Source of the DNA: Halarsenatibacter sp964462585
GTDB taxonomy: Bacteria > Bacillota > Halanaerobiia > Halanaerobiales > Halarsenatibacteraceae
Direction: 5' to 3'
Length of the DNA: 7,864 nt
Assembly: GCA_964462585.1 (NCBI GenBank)
Contig: CAYXAK010000082.1
Location: 1-7,864, forward strand
Positions 6,148-7,864 of this stretch are shown here, piece after piece. The position numbers and the translations under genes were made by a program. Position 1 is the first letter of the stretch. Each line of letters opens with the position of its first letter. A model generated the notes under the pieces. That model had not been told where the DNA came from. It made no database searches and worked only from the letters and a program-made list of their open reading frames with translations.

Positions 6148-7194
6148 ATGGAAGGTGAAATACCTGAATTTCACAGATTGGATGACAGCGTTACTGAAAG
6201 GGAATGGCGCCGACTCATTGATTTACTTATAGAATTCCGCGATCAGAAATACTGGAATTATATGAGCGATAATTTAGTTTTCGGGGTGGAGCTTCCTTTT
6301 GCCGAAAAGAGAGTTTACAGCACCGTACTGGGACACTTTGGCATGACATATGGTATTACAGCTTATAAAGGTGAAGAAGGGCTGCTGGCAATTGAAAGCA
6401 TGAAAAGAGGATTGGAAGAATCTGATATCGGCTTTCAGTACGAAACGGTGGCGGGATTGTTGATGGATCGGGAAGAACTGGGTGAGGTCGATTATAAACT
6501 TTTAAGTGATCTTGATTTAAGATTTCGCGGTGAAAATAACTGGCCTTCTTTTAGAACCCATACCCGCGGCTATTACCCCCGCCACTTAACCAGAGATGAA
6601 GTTAAGATGATGACTGTCGTGCTGGAGCAGGCAATGATAGTAGCGGAGAAGGTTAAGGATAATATAGAGCATTATTTTGAGCGGGAAGAATATTACCTGC
6701 GGGTGCCAGAGGAAAAGTCGGGCGATATAGTATGGCAGGATAAATTTACCGAGATAGATGTTTACAGTCAGGCCAGGGTCTTTCAGACGGCAAAATTAAG
6801 AGAGCCTCTGCTCAATAAGCTGAAAGAGCAGTGTGAGAAAAGGGATATAACCCTGGCCCTTGACAGGCTTAATTTTCCTGACCCGGTACAGGATGAGGAG
6901 GAACGACCCTATTATCCCGATTTTTATTTGCTGGTTGAAATGCAAAATGAGTTTATTTTAGACCAGGTACTGCAGAGACCGGAAGAAAGTCTTGATGCTA
7001 TTCTGTCCAGTTTAATAAATTTCATGAAGGAAGAACAGGTTATTCCCTCCCGGCTGGTAACCAGGCGGGAAGAGGTGGCCAATTTTATTTTTGAGATCTG
7101 TCATCAGCTGGACATCGAGCTTGAATTTGAGCCCAATCACAGGGTGCTGAAAAATATAGAAGATGAGATGCTCAATTTCGGGGAGCTATTTTAA
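6148..7194 (+). CDS. DUF7309/DUF6930-like protein of unknown function
   Basis: This is a 348-residue soluble protein without signal peptide or membrane segment. The N-terminal half matches my memory of the DUF7309 pattern: W20 and LLIEFRDQKYWNYMSDNLVFG (about 26-46), followed by YSTVLGHFGMTYGITAYKGEEGL (57-79). This continues with the conserved block RFRGENNWPSFRTHTRGYYPRHLT around 125-148, ahead of the helix EVKMMTVVLEQAMIVAEKV. The C-terminal half (about 240-332) resembles DUF6930: YYPDFYLLVEMQNEFILDQVL, then PSRLVTRREEVANFIFE, then LDIELEFEPN. The family has no established function. The start ATG has GAGGGGGGA about six bases upstream. It is the second gene after the 209-residue hypothetical (40-base spacing). 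No clear terminator follows; the next 280 bases hold a broken transposase on the opposite strand. The family call is from memory of its pattern, not a search. Confidence 0.8.
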   Translation: MEGEIPEFHRLDDSVTEREWRRLIDLLIEFRDQKYWNYMSDNLVFGVELPFAEKRVYSTVLGHFGMTYGITAYKGEEGLLAIESMKRGLEESDIGFQYETVAGLLMDREELGEVDYKLLSDLDLRFRGENNWPSFRTHTRGYYPRHLTRDEVKMMTVVLEQAMIVAEKVKDNIEHYFEREEYYLRVPEEKSGDIVWQDKFTEIDVYSQARVFQTAKLREPLLNKLKEQCEKRDITLALDRLNFPDPVQDEEERPYYPDFYLLVEMQNEFILDQVLQRPEESLDAILSSLINFMKEEQVIPSRLVTRREEVANFIFEICHQLDIELEFEPNHRVLKNIEDEMLNFGELF

Positions 7195-7478
7195 TCAAGT
7201 CATATGTATTACGGCATGGTAGATTTCCCTGGTTTTCTGCTGTAAAATTGCCACTTTATCTTCCAGACCTTGAATTAATCCAGCCTGAAAGAGAGTTTGT
7301 TATATCTGCTGAGCGATCAACGCTCTGACAGCGTTTTCCTTACCTGAACCGTCGCGGCCTACAGATCCTTTATTGCTCAGCAGTTTCCCGGCTGGTCTTA
7401 TATCGACAGTGTTAAAAGCCAGGAACATTTCTTTCTGACTTTTAATTCAAAAATTTCTTGCAGGGAAAACAGTGACAC
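7195..7478 (-). pseudogene. Broken transposase remnant (N-terminal part), insertion-sequence scar
   Basis: From a GTG at 7476-7478 the minus strand reads SLFSLQEIFELK. After a one-base frame change in an A-run near 7440-7443 it continues SQKEMFLAFNTVDIRPAGKLL and then VGRDGSGKENAVRALIAQQI, up to a TAA at 7300-7302. A further open stretch in that frame (QTLFQAGLIQGLEDKVAILQ and beyond) runs to a TGA at 7195-7197. The block 'GRxGxxxENxxRALxAQQ' resembles the start of DDE transposases of the IS4/IS1182 kind. The catalytic core is absent. I see no terminal inverted repeats. The remnant fills the space between the DUF6930-like gene and the BMP-family gene. It is certainly non-coding now; the transposase assignment is moderately sure. 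Confidence 0.5.
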
Positions 7479-7611
7479 CTGTAGAAGATAATTGTATAGT
7501 AGGCTCCACCCTATCTCTTGGTTTTTAGTTTTGCCTGCTATTGATTTCAAGATTTTTGGGGTGAGGCCTTTTTTCTATTTTTCCTATGCTCAACTTTACC
7601 GGGCTATTATA

Positions 7612-7620
7612 TGGTATAAA
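7612..7620 (+). promoter_or_regulatory. Possible extended -10 promoter for the BMP-family binding protein
   Basis: TGGTATAAA (TGn plus TATAAA) lies 75 bases before the ATG at 7696. The -35 is poor (AACTTT-like). The leader from about 7627 to 7680 shows no riboswitch that I recognise; in particular I do not see the conserved purine-riboswitch core. The rest of 7479-7611 holds nothing I can support. Confidence 0.4.
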
Positions 7621-7695
7621 TTATGCAGGAGCCTTAATTTGATATTTTCACGGGGAGTTCAAAGACAAAACCAGAGATTCGAGGAGGTAATTAAT

Positions 7696-7864
7696 ATGAT
7701 TAAGAAAATAACTGTTATGGCCTTTTTGATGAGTCTGGTCATGGTATTCAGTCTGGTGGGGTTTGCCCGGCCGGTAGAAGCTGAGACGACCCGTGTGGGT
7801 ATAGTATTGTCGACAGGTGGGCTGGGAGATATGTCCTTTAACGATATGGCCTATGAAGGCCTGC
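7696..7864 (+). CDS. BMP/PnrA-family ABC substrate-binding protein, N-terminal part (runs off the window)
   Basis: Fifty-six codons are present. The N-terminus is a Sec signal peptide (MIKK, hydrophobic 5-23) with expected cleavage after V-E-A at residue 29. As in the other binding protein here, no lipobox cysteine is seen. The mature start, TTRVGIVLSTGGLGDMSFND followed by MAYEGL, is the typical opening of the basic membrane protein / PnrA / Med family, which binds purine nucleosides for an ABC importer (in other species also autoinducer-2-like or other ligands). The family usually has K where M46 stands in GGLGDKSFND. The start is ATG with a full GAGGAGGT seven bases upstream. Its ATPase and permease genes would be expected downstream, outside the window. 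Confidence 0.88.
   Translation, partial: MIKKITVMAFLMSLVMVFSLVGFARPVEAETTRVGIVLSTGGLGDMSFNDMAYEGL

Noticed and set aside
7319..7335. AACGCT-CTGAC-AGCGTT hairpin followed by TTCC on the plus strand
   Set aside because: It is a short stem with a poor T-tract and lies inside the transposase remnant; it could end transcription of the upstream unit but support is weak.
7620..7690. Leader of the BMP-family gene considered as a purine riboswitch
   Set aside because: The conserved loop and junction sequences of the purine riboswitch are not present.

Overview
The window looks like chromosome from a halophilic or haloalkaliphilic anaerobe of the Halanaerobiales type (Firmicutes with a two-membrane envelope). 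This is an inference from three things seen here. The Shine-Dalgarno sites are strong and Firmicute-like (AGGAGG/GAGGTG). Both exported solute-binding proteins have Sec signal peptides ending in VEA with no lipobox cysteine, which suits a periplasm better than a single-membrane cell. The complete binding protein is extremely acidic (about 90 Asp/Glu against 16 Lys/Arg), while a cytoplasmic protein in the same window is not. I cannot name a species.

Layout. 1-464 holds a decayed metallophosphatase (5'-nucleotidase-like) fragment on the minus strand. 505-3824 is a minus-strand carbohydrate-type ABC importer operon, transcribed in the order binding protein, MalF-like permease, MalG-like permease. 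A strong hairpin lies between the binding protein and permease genes and a terminator follows the last gene. There is no ATPase gene and no catabolic enzyme. 4015-5094 is a minus-strand serine hydrolase of the beta-lactamase/penicillin-binding-protein-like family, whose 5' end abuts a 100-N assembly gap (5095-5194). 5227-5435 is a coding-like, frameshifted minus-strand remnant.

On the plus strand, an extended -10 promoter precedes two soluble proteins of unknown function (5478-6107 and 6148-7194). The second resembles the DUF7309/DUF6930 type. A broken minus-strand transposase remnant occupies about 7195-7478. The window ends in the first 56 codons of a BMP/PnrA-type nucleoside-binding lipoprotein homologue that lacks the lipobox, preceded by its own promoter-like element.

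The best-supported functional unit is the importer: a periplasmic binding protein hands a sugar-like ligand to a permease heterodimer that must borrow an ATPase encoded elsewhere. The three decayed fragments (metallophosphatase, unknown remnant, transposase) sit at the junctions between intact units, suggesting this stretch was assembled by insertions and deletions. I did not find a convincing new defence or mobile system. The least explained intact part is the two-gene plus-strand unit at 5478-7194.
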